Shown: positions 25,529-34,628, counted from the first letter of the stretch. The stretch: DNA of 64,000 nucleotides from Deltaproteobacteria bacterium (GCA_005879255.1 VBKY01000038.1:1-64000); one strand, 5' to 3'. The notes: generated by a model from the letters alone, not told the origin. Translations and numbers: made by a program.

Positions 25529-26530
25529 ATGCGGCGACGCCACGTGGAAAAGGCTCTTCGCGTCCTAGTGCACGGTGCCGTCGACACCGTCTCGACGAAG
25601 CACCGCAAGCGCGCGCAAAATGCTCACGAAGCCTCGCGCCGTTGGATTCGGGCGCCCGGCGTTCTCGGCTTCGGGATTTCCGAACGGATCAAGCGGGGAC
25701 AGAAGCTGAAAAATGTAACGCTCAAAGTATACGTCGCACGGAAGTTGCCGCCCTCCCAGGTCGAGCATCCCGTGCCGCGGACGGTTCGAATTCCTGGCCT
25801 CCCCGATCCCATCGAGACCGACGTTGAAGAAATCGGAGACCTTCGGCCCCAATCCTTTACCCACCGTGAGCGTCCAGCGAACCCCGGCCTCAGCGTTAGC
25901 CACCCGCGTTGCGGCAACGGGACTTTCGGCGCTCTAGTGCTGAAACGCGGCCGTTCCGAGTTGTTCATTCTGAGCAATTCCCACGTCATTGCGGACAATG
26001 GCCGCGCCCAACAAGGAGACGCGGTGCTTCAACCGAGTCAAGAGCACGGGGGTACCGAGGATGACGTGATTGCGGTATTCGAGGACGCGGTACCGATCCT
26101 CTTCTCTGAGGAAGGCTACCCTAATACGGCCGATGCAGCCATCGCTCGAGTGCCCCGAGCTCGCGACGTCGGCGCAGTCATCAAGCTGATCGGCGTCCCG
26201 GCGGGCGTCAGCACCAAACTCGACTCGGGATTACTCGTGCAAAAGACCGGCAGCATTACCGGACATACGGTTGGGATCGTCAAGGACGCGCACTTTTCCG
26301 CCGAGATGAAGTACAAGCGCGGTGATAATGATGCGGCAAGGGTAGGCTTTCGGGACTGCGTGCTTTGCACAAGATTTACCGACGAGGGCGATAGCGGTGC
26401 CCTCGTGCTCAACATGGAGGGTAAGGCAGTCGGACTTCACTTTGCCGGCTCGGATTCAACCAGTGTATTCGCCAGAATCGACACTGTACTGGAAGCACTG
26501 GACATCGAATTGGTTACGCAAAATGTGTAA
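25529..26530 (+). CDS. Chymotrypsin-like serine protease without signal peptide
   Basis: This 333-residue protein starts 2 bases after the lipoprotein stop. The catalytic triad of PA-clan (S1-like) proteases is visible: His152 in SNSHVIA, Asp202 in TADAAIARV, and Ser289 in DEGDSGALV. The N-terminal ~60 residues are basic (MRRRHVEKALRVLVHG, then STKHRKRAQ) with no hydrophobic export signal. A small pre-domain (GVLGFGISERIKRG, then VYVARKLPP) precedes the protease fold. Its arrangement resembles uncharacterised bacterial proteases with an N-terminal beta module. It is likely co-transcribed with the M15 peptidase downstream. Confidence 0.8.
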   Translation: MRRRHVEKALRVLVHGAVDTVSTKHRKRAQNAHEASRRWIRAPGVLGFGISERIKRGQKLKNVTLKVYVARKLPPSQVEHPVPRTVRIPGLPDPIETDVEEIGDLRPQSFTHRERPANPGLSVSHPRCGNGTFGALVLKRGRSELFILSNSHVIADNGRAQQGDAVLQPSQEHGGTEDDVIAVFEDAVPILFSEEGYPNTADAAIARVPRARDVGAVIKLIGVPAGVSTKLDSGLLVQKTGSITGHTVGIVKDAHFSAEMKYKRGDNDAARVGFRDCVLCTRFTDEGDSGALVLNMEGKAVGLHFAGSDSTSVFARIDTVLEALDIELVTQNV

Positions 26531-26559
26531 GCGATTCCTTGTAAGGAGTTAACCTGGGC

Positions 26560-27255
26560 ATGCCTCGCTCTTACATAGTCAAGAAAGGAGATACGCTCGG
26601 GAAAATCGCCAAGAAAGAACTTGGTGATGCCAATCTCTTTACTCTTATTGCTAACTACAACGGCATCCATGACCCCGAGCGTATCTTCGTCGGCCAGCGT
26701 CTAGAGATACCGACCAAGAGGGATACCCAGCCGCAGCCGCCACCCATTATCATGGTACCAGGTTTCAATCTCATCCCTCCTAGCGGCCTGGACAATATCG
26801 TTCGTACTTTCGGCGACATTGTCGAATATATCCGCGATGATGGCACGCTGGATCAGCGGTGGGAGGACGAGCAGTTATTACGAACGCCGCTTCCTTTTGC
26901 TATCCCGTTATCCTGGGATCCGAAAAAACAGGTAGCAAATCTATACACTCATAAAAAACTAAAAGATCTCTTCCCGGCAGTGTTCCGAGAAATCGAACGG
27001 CGCGGATTGAAAAGCCAAATCCGCACTTTTGGGGGATGCTTCAATTTTCGCAGTAAACGAGGGGGCAATAAACTTTCTGCGCACTCCTGGGCGGTGGCCA
27101 TTGATCTCAATCCGGAAACCAATCGAATGGGGACCTCTGGGGATATGAGTTCGGATGTTGTCGATGTTTTCAAGAGCTTCGGTTTTACCTGGGGCGGTGA
27201 CTGGTCCGGAAATTTCAAAGATCCCATGCATTTTCAGTTCTGCAACGGATACTGA
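26560..27255 (+). CDS. LysM-M15 peptidase (D-Ala-D-Ala carboxypeptidase or endolysin type)
   Basis: A 231-residue protein with AAGGAG before the ATG. Residues 5-51 form a LysM domain (YIVKKGDTLGKIAKKELG to GQRLEIP), followed by a Pro-rich linker. The C-terminal part is an M15-type zinc peptidase with ligands His175 and Asp182 (SAHSWAVAIDLNP) and His224 (DPMHFQF). Such enzymes cut peptide bonds in peptidoglycan stem peptides. There is no signal peptide, which is typical of phage endolysins or cargo released by other means. It follows the serine protease by 30 bases. Confidence 0.85.
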   Translation: MPRSYIVKKGDTLGKIAKKELGDANLFTLIANYNGIHDPERIFVGQRLEIPTKRDTQPQPPPIIMVPGFNLIPPSGLDNIVRTFGDIVEYIRDDGTLDQRWEDEQLLRTPLPFAIPLSWDPKKQVANLYTHKKLKDLFPAVFREIERRGLKSQIRTFGGCFNFRSKRGGNKLSAHSWAVAIDLNPETNRMGTSGDMSSDVVDVFKSFGFTWGGDWSGNFKDPMHFQFCNGY

Positions 27256-27305
27256 AAATCGGGCCACGCCTGTCGCAACGTTCTATGCCGGAGGGAGAAG
27301 GTTCA

Positions 27306-27611
27306 ATGAATGACGATCCAAAGAAAGCTGAAACGAAGAAGGGTCTATGGGCGTTTCTGGACAAATGGGGTGGACCTTTGGTGGTACTCGCAATGTTGGT
27401 CGCACTCGGCTGGTACTATTGGACCGGCTCAAGCGTCGGTTACTGGTGGATAGCTATATTCACGGTCGCATGGTTCCTCTACGCTTTTACCAACATTTTT
27501 CCCAGAGAGGATTGGGAGCAGAGAACAGACGGCAAAGGCGTTGTCTGGGAAAGAAGAAGCTCAATGGTTTCTTTTTCCTATGTTTTCGCAATTCTCAACC
27601 AAGTGATGTGA
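27306..27611 (+). CDS. Small two-helix membrane protein
   Basis: ATG at 27306 follows GGAGGGAGAAGG. The product (102 residues) has a polar start (MNDDPKKAETKKGLWAFLDK), two membrane helices (GPLVVLAMLVALGWYYW and WWIAIFTVAWFLYAF), and a short cytoplasmic or periplasmic tail. Beyond the stop, another frame reads DVSVVIEFLAKHWGIGIQDT up to TAA at 27725-27727. The original C-terminus may therefore have been longer and lost by a frameshift near 27600. It is the last gene of the operon. No family is assigned. Confidence 0.6.
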   Translation: MNDDPKKAETKKGLWAFLDKWGGPLVVLAMLVALGWYYWTGSSVGYWWIAIFTVAWFLYAFTNIFPREDWEQRTDGKGVVWERRSSMVSFSYVFAILNQVM

Positions 27612-27700
27612 GTGTTGTCATTGAGTTTCTAGCGAAGCATTGGGGAATTGGCATACAGGATACGATAAATCAGGTCTTTGAAACCTACTCCCAGTTGACC

Positions 27701-27720
27701 CCGCCGCAAAAAAACGGCGG
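27701..27720 (+). terminator. Possible terminator hairpin at the end of the 23.7-27.7 kb operon
   Basis: CCGCCG and CGGCGG pair around CAAAAAAA. No T-run follows on the plus strand, and on the minus strand the T-run lies in the loop. The call is weak. Confidence 0.3.
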
Positions 27721-27729
27721 CGGTTAATC

Positions 27730-28394
27730 AAAGAAACTAATTGCCAACACTCATTTGGTATTCTATTTCACTCAGGGGTCAAGTATGGAGTTGAATAGTT
27801 GCAGCTTTTTCCTCAGATGAAGAGACGTTAGCTGCGGAATGCAGTTCCGAAATCTCGCATTTCAGTCGACTAAAATCTATCGCCTCCCGATCGTCTTTCC
27901 AGATTTCGTCCGGCTGTCCCTCACAACTTCACATCGGTATAGTGAATCAACCGTCGCGGTTTCCGACCACCGGGGCAAACGCGCGCCATCAGAGTCAACC
28001 AATGGGCCAACTCGTCAACGCCGATCCTCCGTTCAATCGCCTCATTCCGACGACTTGTTCAAACCGTTCCAAACGTTCCAATAGTTCAAAACGTTGAAGC
28101 ACAGGAACCATCGAAAACGCCGGCCTTGGCCTTGAGATCTTTTTGAAGAGACCGCAAGCAGAATTGTCCAGTAAACTGCCCGAGCGATGGAAAAAGACCG
28201 CTCAATCCCTCCACCCGGTTCGGATCAGCATCCTCAGCGGCGATTCGTCTTGTGCAATCAGAAATCTTAAATCACCCTTGATAAATGTAACCCTACCCAG
28301 TACTGAATGTCGCCTTCACGTTTTCGCGATCGCGAAAAAGAGAAAATGTCGCGAACCTTGTCGAGCATGTTTGGCAGCCGTGCAGATGAAACCA
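27730..28394. other. Intergenic region without genes
   Basis: No frame with a ribosome site or recognisable product is present. It contains the CGTTCAAG-type repeat at 28030-28100. The part 28140-28390 has a 96-codon open frame with no family resemblance. Confidence 0.4.
28030..28100. repeat. CGTTCAAG-type degenerate repeat
   Basis: Units CGTTCAATCG, TGTTCAAAC, CGTTCCAAA, CGTTCCAAT, AGTTCAAAA and CGTTGAAG follow one another with small gaps. This is the same repeat type as at 531, 9325, 56985 and 63876. Confidence 0.5.
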
Positions 28395-28523
28395 CTAGTT
28401 CGCTTTCCGTTCTTCGGCGATTTTCTCCGCTAGATAGACCTTGATCAGCGATTGATATGGAATATCTTTCTTGTTCGCCAGCACCTTAAGCTCGTTTAAC
28501 ATTTCCCGAGTAATTCGAGCAGG
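28395..28523 (-). pseudogene. CopG/BrnA-like ribbon-helix-helix antitoxin remnant
   Basis: The minus strand encodes ARITREMLNELKVLANKKDI, then PYQSLIKVYLAEKIAEE before a stop. This is the RHH DNA-binding end of BrnA/CopG-type antitoxins, with the conserved VPYQSL-like turn. A stop codon lies just upstream in frame, so the N-terminal half is gone. No toxin gene is adjacent. It is a leftover of a toxin-antitoxin pair. Confidence 0.6.
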
Positions 28524-28753
28524 CTAGAAAGACAGCCTAGGAATATAGTGCTGAGTTGAAAGTGCTGAGTGCTGAGTCATATTGGGATCGCGCGATACTG
28601 AATCGGCAGCACTGTCATCGCGCGATCGGGAATTGGAGAGCGCTGGGCTATGGAGTTCTTGGAGGACGCAAAAATAGCGTGCTCAGCGTCTCCGCAATTC
28701 GATCCATTTAGAAACTTGTACGAGCTATCCTTGGGGAGTATGATGTTTCACAA

Positions 28754-29059
28754 ATGAGCCAGGTAGAATCAGCAATACCGAATGAGTTTATTAGTCAGAC
28801 TCCCGACATATGTGGCGGCGCTCCGGTAATAGCAGGCACCAGAATCCGAGTCAGTCACATAGCCTTTCGCTATGAACGGGAGCGCCAGAGCCCTGACGAC
28901 ATTGTTCACGCCTATCCCCATCTAACCCTGGCACAAGTGCATGCGGCTCTCTCCTACTATTATTCCCACCGCGAGGATATTGACAAAAAAATCGCCGCGG
29001 GAGACGAGCTACTGACAAACGCTCGATTCAGATATCCATCAAAACTGCTTGATCAATAG
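28754..29059 (+). CDS. DUF433 antitoxin-like protein
   Basis: A 101-residue protein with the DUF433 pattern: CGGAPVIAGTRIRVSHIAF, SPDDIVHAYPHLTLAQVHAAL and YYYSHREDIDKKI. DUF433 proteins have a winged-helix-like DNA-binding fold and usually sit before a PIN-like DUF5615 toxin gene. Exactly that toxin follows here after 5 bases, but in broken form. The gene itself is intact. Confidence 0.8.
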   Translation: MSQVESAIPNEFISQTPDICGGAPVIAGTRIRVSHIAFRYERERQSPDDIVHAYPHLTLAQVHAALSYYYSHREDIDKKIAAGDELLTNARFRYPSKLLDQ

Positions 29060-29064
29060 GGTCT

Positions 29065-29243
29065 GTGATTCGGTTCTACGCTGACGAAAACGTCGACGAG
29101 CGGATTGTCCGTGGTCTGCGTCTTCGTGGGGTCGATATATAACGGTCTACGAGGCGAAAATGATCGGGCGATCTGACGAGGATCAGCTTACCAAGGCGAA
29201 TAGGACAAGTGACGTCTGGACGTACCCCCACCTTTCCTTATAA
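29065..29243 (+). pseudogene. DUF5615 PIN-like toxin, frameshifted and truncated
   Basis: From a GTG at 29065 the product starts VIRFYADENVDERIVRGLRL, the metal-binding N-terminus of DUF5615 proteins. A frameshift follows RGVDI (29137-29142). The next frame continues ITVYEAKMIGRSDEDQLTKA and then diverges. The C-terminal half with the second acidic cluster is missing, so the toxin is dead while its partner remains. Confidence 0.7.
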
Positions 29244-29299
29244 ACAAGCCTATAGATTTAGATATCCTTCAGCCGCAATCCGCTTCAAGGAGATTCGTC

Positions 29300-30394
29300 A
29301 TGATATCAACCCAGCATAAGATCATCGACGGCGATGGCCACGTCGTGGAAGACATCGCGACGATTTGGAAATACATGCCCGAGCAATACGTCGGCAAGAG
29401 CTTTTCGGAGGCGCGCGGGCGGAGCCCATTTCCCCCCATCGATCATCTGCACAATTCCAATCGCCACTTCACCCCGAAAGGCGCTTTCGCCAACGTTGGG
29501 CGCGAAGGCTGGGAGCTTTTTCTCGACGACGTCGGCATCGGCACCAGCGTGCTCTACACCAGCGCCGGACTCGCCTTCGGCAAGATCGTCAGCCGCGACT
29601 GGGCGATCGAGCTGGCGCGCGCCTACAACAACTGGATGTACGACACTTATATATCGAAGAGCCCGCGCTTCAAAGCGATGGGCCTGATCCCGCTTCAGGA
29701 GCCGGCGGAGGCTGTCATCGAGCTCCGGCGCATCGTGCGGGATCTCGGTTTTTGCGGCGCGATGTTGCCGTCGACCGGCGCGAACATGCCACACTTGGGC
29801 TCCGACAAGTATTGGCCCATTTACGGCGAGGCCGAACGTCTCGGTTGTGCGATCGCCATTCACGGCGGCGCGCACGAGGGGTTGTTGATGGACGACTTTA
29901 GCCCGTATGCACCGGTCAACGCCCTCGGTCATCCGATGGGACAAATGATCAGTTTTGCGGGCATCATCTTCAACAGCATCTTCGACAAGTTTCCCGGCCT
30001 GCGCGTCGGTTTTATGGAAGCCGGCTCGGCCTGGCTGCTCACTTGTCTGGAGCGCTTCACCGGCTCCTGGGAAAGCCACGTGCAGCACGATCCGCGCGGC
30101 CGCTTTCTCCAACTTAAGAAAGGCGAAAAGATCATCGACTATGTGTGCCGGCACGTCGATGAAGGAAGAATTTTTCTCGGTGTCGAGGGCGAAGAATTGA
30201 CGATCGCGGAAGCTCTGCGCATCGTCGGCAATAAGCCCTTCGTGTACTCAACCGATTACCCGCATGAAGTCGACGCGGATACCTGTAAACACGAACTTGA
30301 AGAACTGCAGGAAAACCCGGAGCTAACGGCGGTAGACAAAGAGGCGATTCTGTTTCGCAACGCCCAACGCTTCTATCAGCTGGCGCAACCATAA
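29300..30394 (+). CDS. Amidohydrolase-2 family metal-dependent hydrolase (paralogue 1)
   Basis: This 364-residue protein has AAGGAGA before the ATG. It shows the amidohydrolase-2 TIM-barrel pattern: DGDGHV near the N-terminus (the HxH-type site reduced to one His), AIHGGAH around residue 193, and YSTDYPHEVD near 317 with the catalytic Asp. Relatives act as decarboxylases or hydrolases of aromatic or cyclic substrates. Product and neighbour (30406-31497) are clearly paralogues from tandem duplication, 11 bases apart, and probably form one operon. No signal peptide is present. The substrate is unknown. Confidence 0.85.
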   Translation: MISTQHKIIDGDGHVVEDIATIWKYMPEQYVGKSFSEARGRSPFPPIDHLHNSNRHFTPKGAFANVGREGWELFLDDVGIGTSVLYTSAGLAFGKIVSRDWAIELARAYNNWMYDTYISKSPRFKAMGLIPLQEPAEAVIELRRIVRDLGFCGAMLPSTGANMPHLGSDKYWPIYGEAERLGCAIAIHGGAHEGLLMDDFSPYAPVNALGHPMGQMISFAGIIFNSIFDKFPGLRVGFMEAGSAWLLTCLERFTGSWESHVQHDPRGRFLQLKKGEKIIDYVCRHVDEGRIFLGVEGEELTIAEALRIVGNKPFVYSTDYPHEVDADTCKHELEELQENPELTAVDKEAILFRNAQRFYQLAQP

Positions 30395-30405
30395 GGAGCA
30401 ATCCG

Positions 30406-31497
30406 ATGACCGAGAAGAAACCCAGAATCATCGACGGTGATGGCCACGTCATGGAAGATCATGCGGCGATCGCGGCGCGCATGCCAGAGGAGTATCGCGG
30501 TCGCTCTGACTCGGGCCGGTCGCCCTATCCACCGAACGATCATTTGCATGCGGCCAACGCTCACATTCTCGTGCCCGGCGCCTTCGCCAAAGTGGGCCGC
30601 GAAGGCTGGCTCCAATTCATGGAAGACGTCGGCCTGACGAGCGCGGTGCTCTATCCCACCAATGGCTTGTCTTTCGGACGCGTCATCAGCAAAGACTGGG
30701 CGATCGAATTAGCCCGCGCGTACAATGACTGGATGTACGACGAGTATCTCAGCAAGAGCTCGCGCTTTCAGGCCCTCGGCTTGATTCCCCTGCAGGAACC
30801 GGCCGAAGCCGTGACCGAGCTCCGACGCATCGTCACAGAGCGAGGTTTCTGCGGCGCCATGCTGCCGAGCACCGGGGCAATGCAAAGCCAGAATCATCTC
30901 GGCGACGAACGCTATTGGCCGATCTATGAGGAAGCGAATCGGCTCAAATGCGCCATCGGCGTCCACGGCGGCGTTCACGATCATATGGGTCTCGACGACA
31001 TGAATCCGTACGCGCCGGTGAACGCGCTGGGTCATCCGTTCGGCCAGATGGTGAACTTCGGCGGAATCTTATTCAACGGCATTTTCGACAAATATCCCCA
31101 TGTGCGTTTCGGTTTTATGGAAGCCGGTTCCGGCTGGTTCGTCGGCTGCATCGAACGCTTCGAGCGCTCGTGGAACAGCCACGTGCAGTACGATCCGCGC
31201 GGCCGATTCTTGAAATTGCGCGAAAATGAATCGATCACTGGTTACATCAAGCGTCACGTCGACGAAGGCCACATCTATGTCGGCGTCGAAGGCGACGAGC
31301 TCACCCTACCCTTCGCCGTGAGCGTGGTCGGCAACAAACCTTTCATTTTCTCTTCGGACTTTCCTCATGAGGTCAACAACGAAACCTGCAAGGCCGAGCT
31401 CGAAGAGCTCGACGAGAACAAACGGCTCACCGAGGAAGACAAAGACGCCGTGCGCTATCGCAACGCGGAACGGTTCTACGCGCTGCCAGCCCATTAG
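30406..31497 (+). CDS. Amidohydrolase-2 family metal-dependent hydrolase (paralogue 2)
   Basis: This 363-residue protein is closely similar to the preceding one along its whole length, sharing IIDGDGHV, GREGW, KDWAIELARAYN, GLIPLQEPAEAV, FCGAMLPSTGA, HPFGQM and SSDFPHEV. The motif residues are conserved in both copies, so neither looks inactive. GGAGCAATCC precedes the ATG. The two may form a hetero-oligomer or have diverged in substrate. Confidence 0.85.
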   Translation: MTEKKPRIIDGDGHVMEDHAAIAARMPEEYRGRSDSGRSPYPPNDHLHAANAHILVPGAFAKVGREGWLQFMEDVGLTSAVLYPTNGLSFGRVISKDWAIELARAYNDWMYDEYLSKSSRFQALGLIPLQEPAEAVTELRRIVTERGFCGAMLPSTGAMQSQNHLGDERYWPIYEEANRLKCAIGVHGGVHDHMGLDDMNPYAPVNALGHPFGQMVNFGGILFNGIFDKYPHVRFGFMEAGSGWFVGCIERFERSWNSHVQYDPRGRFLKLRENESITGYIKRHVDEGHIYVGVEGDELTLPFAVSVVGNKPFIFSSDFPHEVNNETCKAELEELDENKRLTEEDKDAVRYRNAERFYALPAH

Positions 31498-31639
31498 GTT
31501 TCGCCGGATTGCGGCGCCGGGCTCCTTCGATTGTTGAGTCCGGCGTCGTATTGACTACTTCTTCACTTCCCATTTTCGTGTTAGCTTCGGCCGGAACGGC
31601 CTAAAGCCACAATTCGACAGCGGCGAATTTCAAGACAGC

Positions 31640-32494
31640 ATGCTCGATATCCCGATCAGTTATTTTTGGTTGCTGCCTCTCGGTTTGCTGATCGGCGCTT
31701 TCGGCACTTTGATCGGCGCCGGCGGTGGTTTTCTGCTGGTCCCGATCCTGCTGATCCTCTACCCCGATGAAAACACCGAATTGATCACCAGCATCTCCTT
31801 GGCCGTGGTCTTCTTCAATGCTCTCTCGGGTTCCTGGGCTTACAGCCGGATGAGACGGATCGACTACAAATCAGGGGTTATCTTTGCGGGCGCGACGATC
31901 CCGGGAGCGATTTTGGGCGCCCTGAGTACGGCTTACGTACCGCGGTACACCTTCGACATGCTGTTCGGGGTGATCATGATCTTGGCCGGAATTTTCCTTT
32001 GGATAGCGGCGAAGGATGATCACTCTCCCGGGCTCGGAAGTCAGACTCAACCGAGCTCCGCGGTAAAAGCGAAACGGCTGGTCGTGCGCGACTTCGTCGA
32101 CGCGGCTGGCATTCGCTACCATTACTCTTACAATCCGGTGATCGGCATCGTCCTGAGTGTGTTCGTCGGGTTCATTTCAAGTTTATTGGGCGTTGGCGGC
32201 GGCTTCATTCATGTGCCGGCGCTCACGCGTCTGCTCAACTTTCCCGTCCATGTCGCCACCGCGACATCGCACTTTATACTCACCGTCATGGCCTTAACCG
32301 GGACCGCCGTCCACCTTGCCCGCGGAGTTTTCGTGCATGGTGCCCGTCGCACGGCAATCCTGGCCGTCGGGGTTATTCTCGGAGCCCAGGTGGGAGCTTA
32401 CATGTCGACTCGCCTCGGTGGTAAAGTCATCATCCGGGGACTAGCGCTTGCCATGATATTCGTCGGAATACGATTGATTTTGACCGAGATTTAA
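31640..32494 (+). CDS. TauE/SafE family transporter
   Basis: This 284-residue membrane protein has about eight helices in two halves. Each half starts with the family glycine motif (GTLIGAGGGFLLVP at ~23-36 and SSLLGVGGGFIHVP at ~180-193). A polar central loop (~130-160) joins them. Relatives export sulfite, sulfoacetate or other organosulfonates. It lies between amidohydrolases and NitT/TauT-type binding proteins, which fits sulfonate or small-acid metabolism, but this is context only. It begins about 140 bases after the amidohydrolase stop, with no strong ribosome site visible. Confidence 0.85.
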   Translation: MLDIPISYFWLLPLGLLIGAFGTLIGAGGGFLLVPILLILYPDENTELITSISLAVVFFNALSGSWAYSRMRRIDYKSGVIFAGATIPGAILGALSTAYVPRYTFDMLFGVIMILAGIFLWIAAKDDHSPGLGSQTQPSSAVKAKRLVVRDFVDAAGIRYHYSYNPVIGIVLSVFVGFISSLLGVGGGFIHVPALTRLLNFPVHVATATSHFILTVMALTGTAVHLARGVFVHGARRTAILAVGVILGAQVGAYMSTRLGGKVIIRGLALAMIFVGIRLILTEI

Positions 32495-32606
32495 AGTCCT
32501 CGACCACGTTAACTCTAACTCGGGTGCTCATTCTTTGACAGCATAAATGATGATGATTTACTGTCCGATTCACAATCAGTGATTGAATTCCGCGCGGGAG
32601 AACTTG

Positions 32607-33620
32607 ATGAAACCAGATGGTCATATATTCCTGCATTCGCTTTATAGCTACCTTCAAGTTGCCATGGCGTTATTATTGATCCTGGTCGTGACTGACCCTG
32701 GCCAAACGCAAACCCTGACCACCTTTCGCATCGCCAACGGCACCAGCGGCGAGAATCCGGCGGTGCTCTGGGTCGGCGTCGAGCAAGGCTTTTACCGCAA
32801 GCACGGTCTTAACGTCGAGGTCATCTACATGAGGGTTGGATCGCTCGCGGCGTCCGCCTTGGTTTCCGGTGATGTGAACGCGGTTCTAACCAGCTCCAAC
32901 GCCGTTTTGAATCTCGCCGCCGGAGGGTTGGATGTCGTGATCATCGGAGCGTTGTTCCAACGACCCGAAGGGGACTTCATGGCTCGCCCCGAGCTCAAGA
33001 GGCCCGAGGATCTTAAGGGCAAATTGGTCGCGATTCAAAGTATCGGCGGCGGCGGTTGGGCGAACAATATGCTGGCTCTGGATTACCTCGGACTCGATCC
33101 GGACCGCGACAACATCCGTTTCATCGTTCTGGGCGACCAACCCTCGCGTATCCAAGCTCTCGAAACCGGCCGCGCCCAAGCGTCCTGGATGGGCTCGACC
33201 TTCAGCGCGCCGCTCAAGAAAAAAGGCTACACGCTTCTGCTCGATTTAAGCCGCGCGCCGATTCCCTATGTCGGCTCGTCCTTGGTGGTCAGGAAGACCG
33301 CGGCGCATCAGGAGGCAAAGACCTACGAAGCGTTGCTTAAGGGAACCATCGATTCGCTGCGGTTCTTTCAAAAACCGGAAAACAAACCGGTCGTCCTAAA
33401 GACGATGGCCAAACATCTCCGGCTTAACCGCGTGGAAGATGCGGAAACCGGCTACAACGCGATGGTCGCGGCCTACAGCAACGACTTGAGGCCCAAACCT
33501 GAAGGCCTGCAAAAGATTTACTCTATCCTGTCCCGAACCAATCCCAAGCTCTCGACATTGAAGCCGGAAACAATCCTTGACGCTACGTTCATTCAGAGAA
33601 TCCAATCGAGCGGATATTGA
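32607..33620 (+). CDS. NitT/TauT-type ABC solute-binding protein
   Basis: The ATG at 32607 is chosen because GGGAGAA lies 6 bases upstream; an in-frame ATG at 32583 has no site. The product (~337 residues) has a signal peptide (SYLQVAMALLLILVV) and the NMT1/SsuA-like fold: FRIANGTSGENPAVLWVGVE, GFYRKHGLNVE and SGDVNAVLTSSNAVL. Such proteins bind sulfonates, nitrate, pyrimidines or aromatic acids in the periplasm. The next gene is a second member, 15 bases away. No permease or ATPase gene is in the window, so it must share a transporter encoded elsewhere or act in another way. Confidence 0.8.
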   Translation: MKPDGHIFLHSLYSYLQVAMALLLILVVTDPGQTQTLTTFRIANGTSGENPAVLWVGVEQGFYRKHGLNVEVIYMRVGSLAASALVSGDVNAVLTSSNAVLNLAAGGLDVVIIGALFQRPEGDFMARPELKRPEDLKGKLVAIQSIGGGGWANNMLALDYLGLDPDRDNIRFIVLGDQPSRIQALETGRAQASWMGSTFSAPLKKKGYTLLLDLSRAPIPYVGSSLVVRKTAAHQEAKTYEALLKGTIDSLRFFQKPENKPVVLKTMAKHLRLNRVEDAETGYNAMVAAYSNDLRPKPEGLQKIYSILSRTNPKLSTLKPETILDATFIQRIQSSGY

Positions 33621-33635
33621 ACGAAGGAGAGCTCC

Positions 33636-34628
33636 ATGAACCGAGTGATTTTGCTGATTGCGTTGGCGCCGCTGCTTTTTGCCACCCAAGGCCTCGCTCA
33701 AACGCAAAGGTTTCGCGCTGCCAACGGTGGCTTCGGCACGGCGATCAATGCCATCCTACCCGGCGCCTATCACGCCAAGATCTTTCAGAAGTACGGGCTG
33801 GAGGCCGAATACATTGCGCTCGAGAGCGGAACCATAGGGATGCAAACTTTGCTCGCCAATGAAGTCCAGCTGCTCTTTACAACCGGAGCCTTGGCGGTCA
33901 CGGCGAACCTGCAAGGCGGCGACAGCACGATCATCGCCGGCGGAATCAACTTCTTTCCCTTCAAGCTCATCGTGCGCCCGGAAATCAAAAGCGCCATCGA
34001 ACTCCACGGCAAAAAGCTCGCGATCAGTCGCTTTGGTTCCGCATCCGACTATGCCGCCCAGTTGGCCGTGGAAAAACTCGGCGGCGATCCCAAGCAAGTG
34101 ACTATGCTCCAGCTCGGCGGCAACCCAAGCCGGCTCGCTGCGCTGATCTCCGGCACCGCCCACGCGACGGTCTTTAGTGAACCGTTTGCCAGTGTCGCGG
34201 TCAAGCAAGGTATGCGTTCGCTGCTCGACCTGGCCGACAGCGGTGTGCCCTTTCCACAAAACACTTTTATCGTCCGCAGAAGCGTGCTGGCCGAAAAGCG
34301 CCCGATGGTCGTTAACGCGATGAAAGCATCCCTCGAGACACTGTATCTGTTAAAGAAGGACCGGAAGTTCGCGCGCGACGTTTTGAAGAAATACCTGCGT
34401 ATCGACGACGATGCCATGATCGACATCGGTATCGATTATTATCTCACCAAGCATGGTGAAGGCGTGCTGACGTTGCCGGATCGAAAAGGACTCGAATTTG
34501 TCATCGCCGACACGGCGAAAACCAATCCGAAAGCGAAGGGACAAACCCCCGAGTCGCTGCGCGTCCTCGACGGCAGTGTGCTGGATGAAATCAAGAAAAG
34601 CGGATTTATTGATAGGGTAAAAGGCTAA
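33636..34628 (+). CDS. NitT/TauT-type ABC solute-binding protein, second copy
   Basis: A 330-residue protein with AAGGAGAGC before the ATG and a signal peptide ending near GLAQTQ. It shows the same fold as the previous gene (FRAANGGFGTAINAI, KYGLEAEYIALESGTIGMQ, GGNPSRLAALISG) but only moderate identity. It is probably co-transcribed with it. It ends 26 bases before the convergent HTH gene. Confidence 0.8.
   Translation: MNRVILLIALAPLLFATQGLAQTQRFRAANGGFGTAINAILPGAYHAKIFQKYGLEAEYIALESGTIGMQTLLANEVQLLFTTGALAVTANLQGGDSTIIAGGINFFPFKLIVRPEIKSAIELHGKKLAISRFGSASDYAAQLAVEKLGGDPKQVTMLQLGGNPSRLAALISGTAHATVFSEPFASVAVKQGMRSLLDLADSGVPFPQNTFIVRRSVLAEKRPMVVNAMKASLETLYLLKKDRKFARDVLKKYLRIDDDAMIDIGIDYYLTKHGEGVLTLPDRKGLEFVIADTAKTNPKAKGQTPESLRVLDGSVLDEIKKSGFIDRVKG

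Noticed and set aside
29306..30154. 282-codon minus-strand frame opposite the first amidohydrolase
   Set aside because: Antisense shadow of a gene with clear motifs on the plus strand.
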